Part shown: piece by piece, positions 63,740-64,000 of the stretch
How positions within the stretch are numbered: position 1 is the stretch's first letter
Layout: each line of letters starts with the position of its first letter
Origin: Tetracentron sinense
Lineage: Eukaryota; Streptophyta; Magnoliopsida; Trochodendrales; Trochodendraceae
Assembly: GCA_015143295.1 (NCBI GenBank)
Contig: CM026560.1
Location: 9,178,501 to 9,242,500, forward strand
Direction: 5' to 3'
DNA: 64,000 nt
The notes under the pieces: model-generated
Seen by the model: only the letters and a program-made list of their open reading frames with translations
Database searches by the model: none
What the model was told of the DNA's origin: nothing
Made by a program: the position numbers and the translations under genes

Positions 63740-64000
63740 CATTATGTGAAGCACTGAAGCCTGCCCTTTTATCTCGTCCCACGACTCTTTTGTCAATCGA
63801 ACTTTCCAATCAATGCAATGGGTTAATAGAATCTATATCTGCCTCTTTTGATATCGACTTTTCTCTGTTTCCGAGGTAATTTTTCTGGAGTCTTCTGATG
63901 GTGCCAAGCACCTAAAAGAAAAATAATCCTTGCAAAATATGTTAATTCTTAAGCTTGCACATGAATGACTACAATATTATATATACATAGATATACGTGA
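63740..64000. other. Right edge, degraded gypsy pol or unique DNA
   Basis: Nothing certain is seen. The - strand of 63700-63830 may be integrase zinc-binding sequence, but stops prevent a firm call. The last 100 bases are AT-rich. Confidence 0.3.

Overview
The window is nuclear DNA of a seed plant, very probably an angiosperm. It shows Ty3/gypsy elements of the Tat and chromovirus lineages, a Ty1/copia element primed from initiator-Met tRNA, L1-type LINE fragments, hAT and PIF/Harbinger MITEs, tRNA-derived SINEs, and one spliced host gene of the plant-specific remorin family. There is no sign of prokaryotic organisation.

1 to about 42.3 kb is a nest of retrotransposons. The oldest layer is a Ty1/copia element on the + strand ('copia A'). 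It is now in pieces: 5' LTR and leader at about 0.8-3.3 kb, leader at 19.65-20.04 kb, leader and gag/protease at 22.5-23.85 kb, integrase/RT at 26.37-27.6 kb, RT/RNase H at 29.0-29.77 kb, and 3' LTR at 29.77-30.07 kb. Into it went: (i) a 16.4-kb Tat-lineage Ty3/gypsy element on the - strand (3292-19653, perfect 5-bp target duplication ATGTT) with a DUF7745-like extra ORF, gag, protease, RT, two RNase H domains, integrase and a long repeat-rich 3' UTR; (ii) a 2.46-kb solo LTR (20044-22502, duplication ATCAT), here called family A; (iii) a Tat-type LTR still joined to its primer-binding site (about 23845-26373); (iv) an unidentified insert of about 1.4 kb in the RT gene; and (v) a - strand chromovirus whose 3' LTR starts at 30068. 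That LTR carries two more family A LTRs (31123-33912; 35271-37617, the latter with duplication TCTAA). The chromovirus gag-pol runs to about 42.3 kb and is cut off there. All coding regions of these elements contain stops or frameshifts.

42.3-50.6 kb is gene-poor DNA with small elements: fold-back MITEs, two tRNA-derived SINE-like repeats, a 284-bp insertion with a 13-bp target duplication and an snRNA-type promoter motif, microsatellites, and a well-preserved hAT MITE (49993-50496, duplication CTGGTAAG) that ends 240 bp before the host start codon.

50.74-55.42 kb holds the only convincing host gene. It is a remorin with five phase-consistent exons (460 codons). Intron 3 contains a Harbinger-type MITE. 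The last exon(s) are not visible; downstream lie a degenerate minisatellite, LINE fragments, a second inverted copy of the copia element (about 58.56-62.06 kb, LTR 60268-62060 with primer-binding site) and a - strand gypsy integrase remnant with a 197-bp tandem duplication. The gene is therefore either 3'-truncated or has an intron longer than 8.5 kb.

The most unusual signals are in the LTRs. Two unrelated LTR families carry arrays of short near-perfect palindromes whose sequence differs between copies while the dyad symmetry is kept. Family A LTRs also encode a conserved small acidic peptide (core PWVEEEYVEE) in one frame in three diverged copies.
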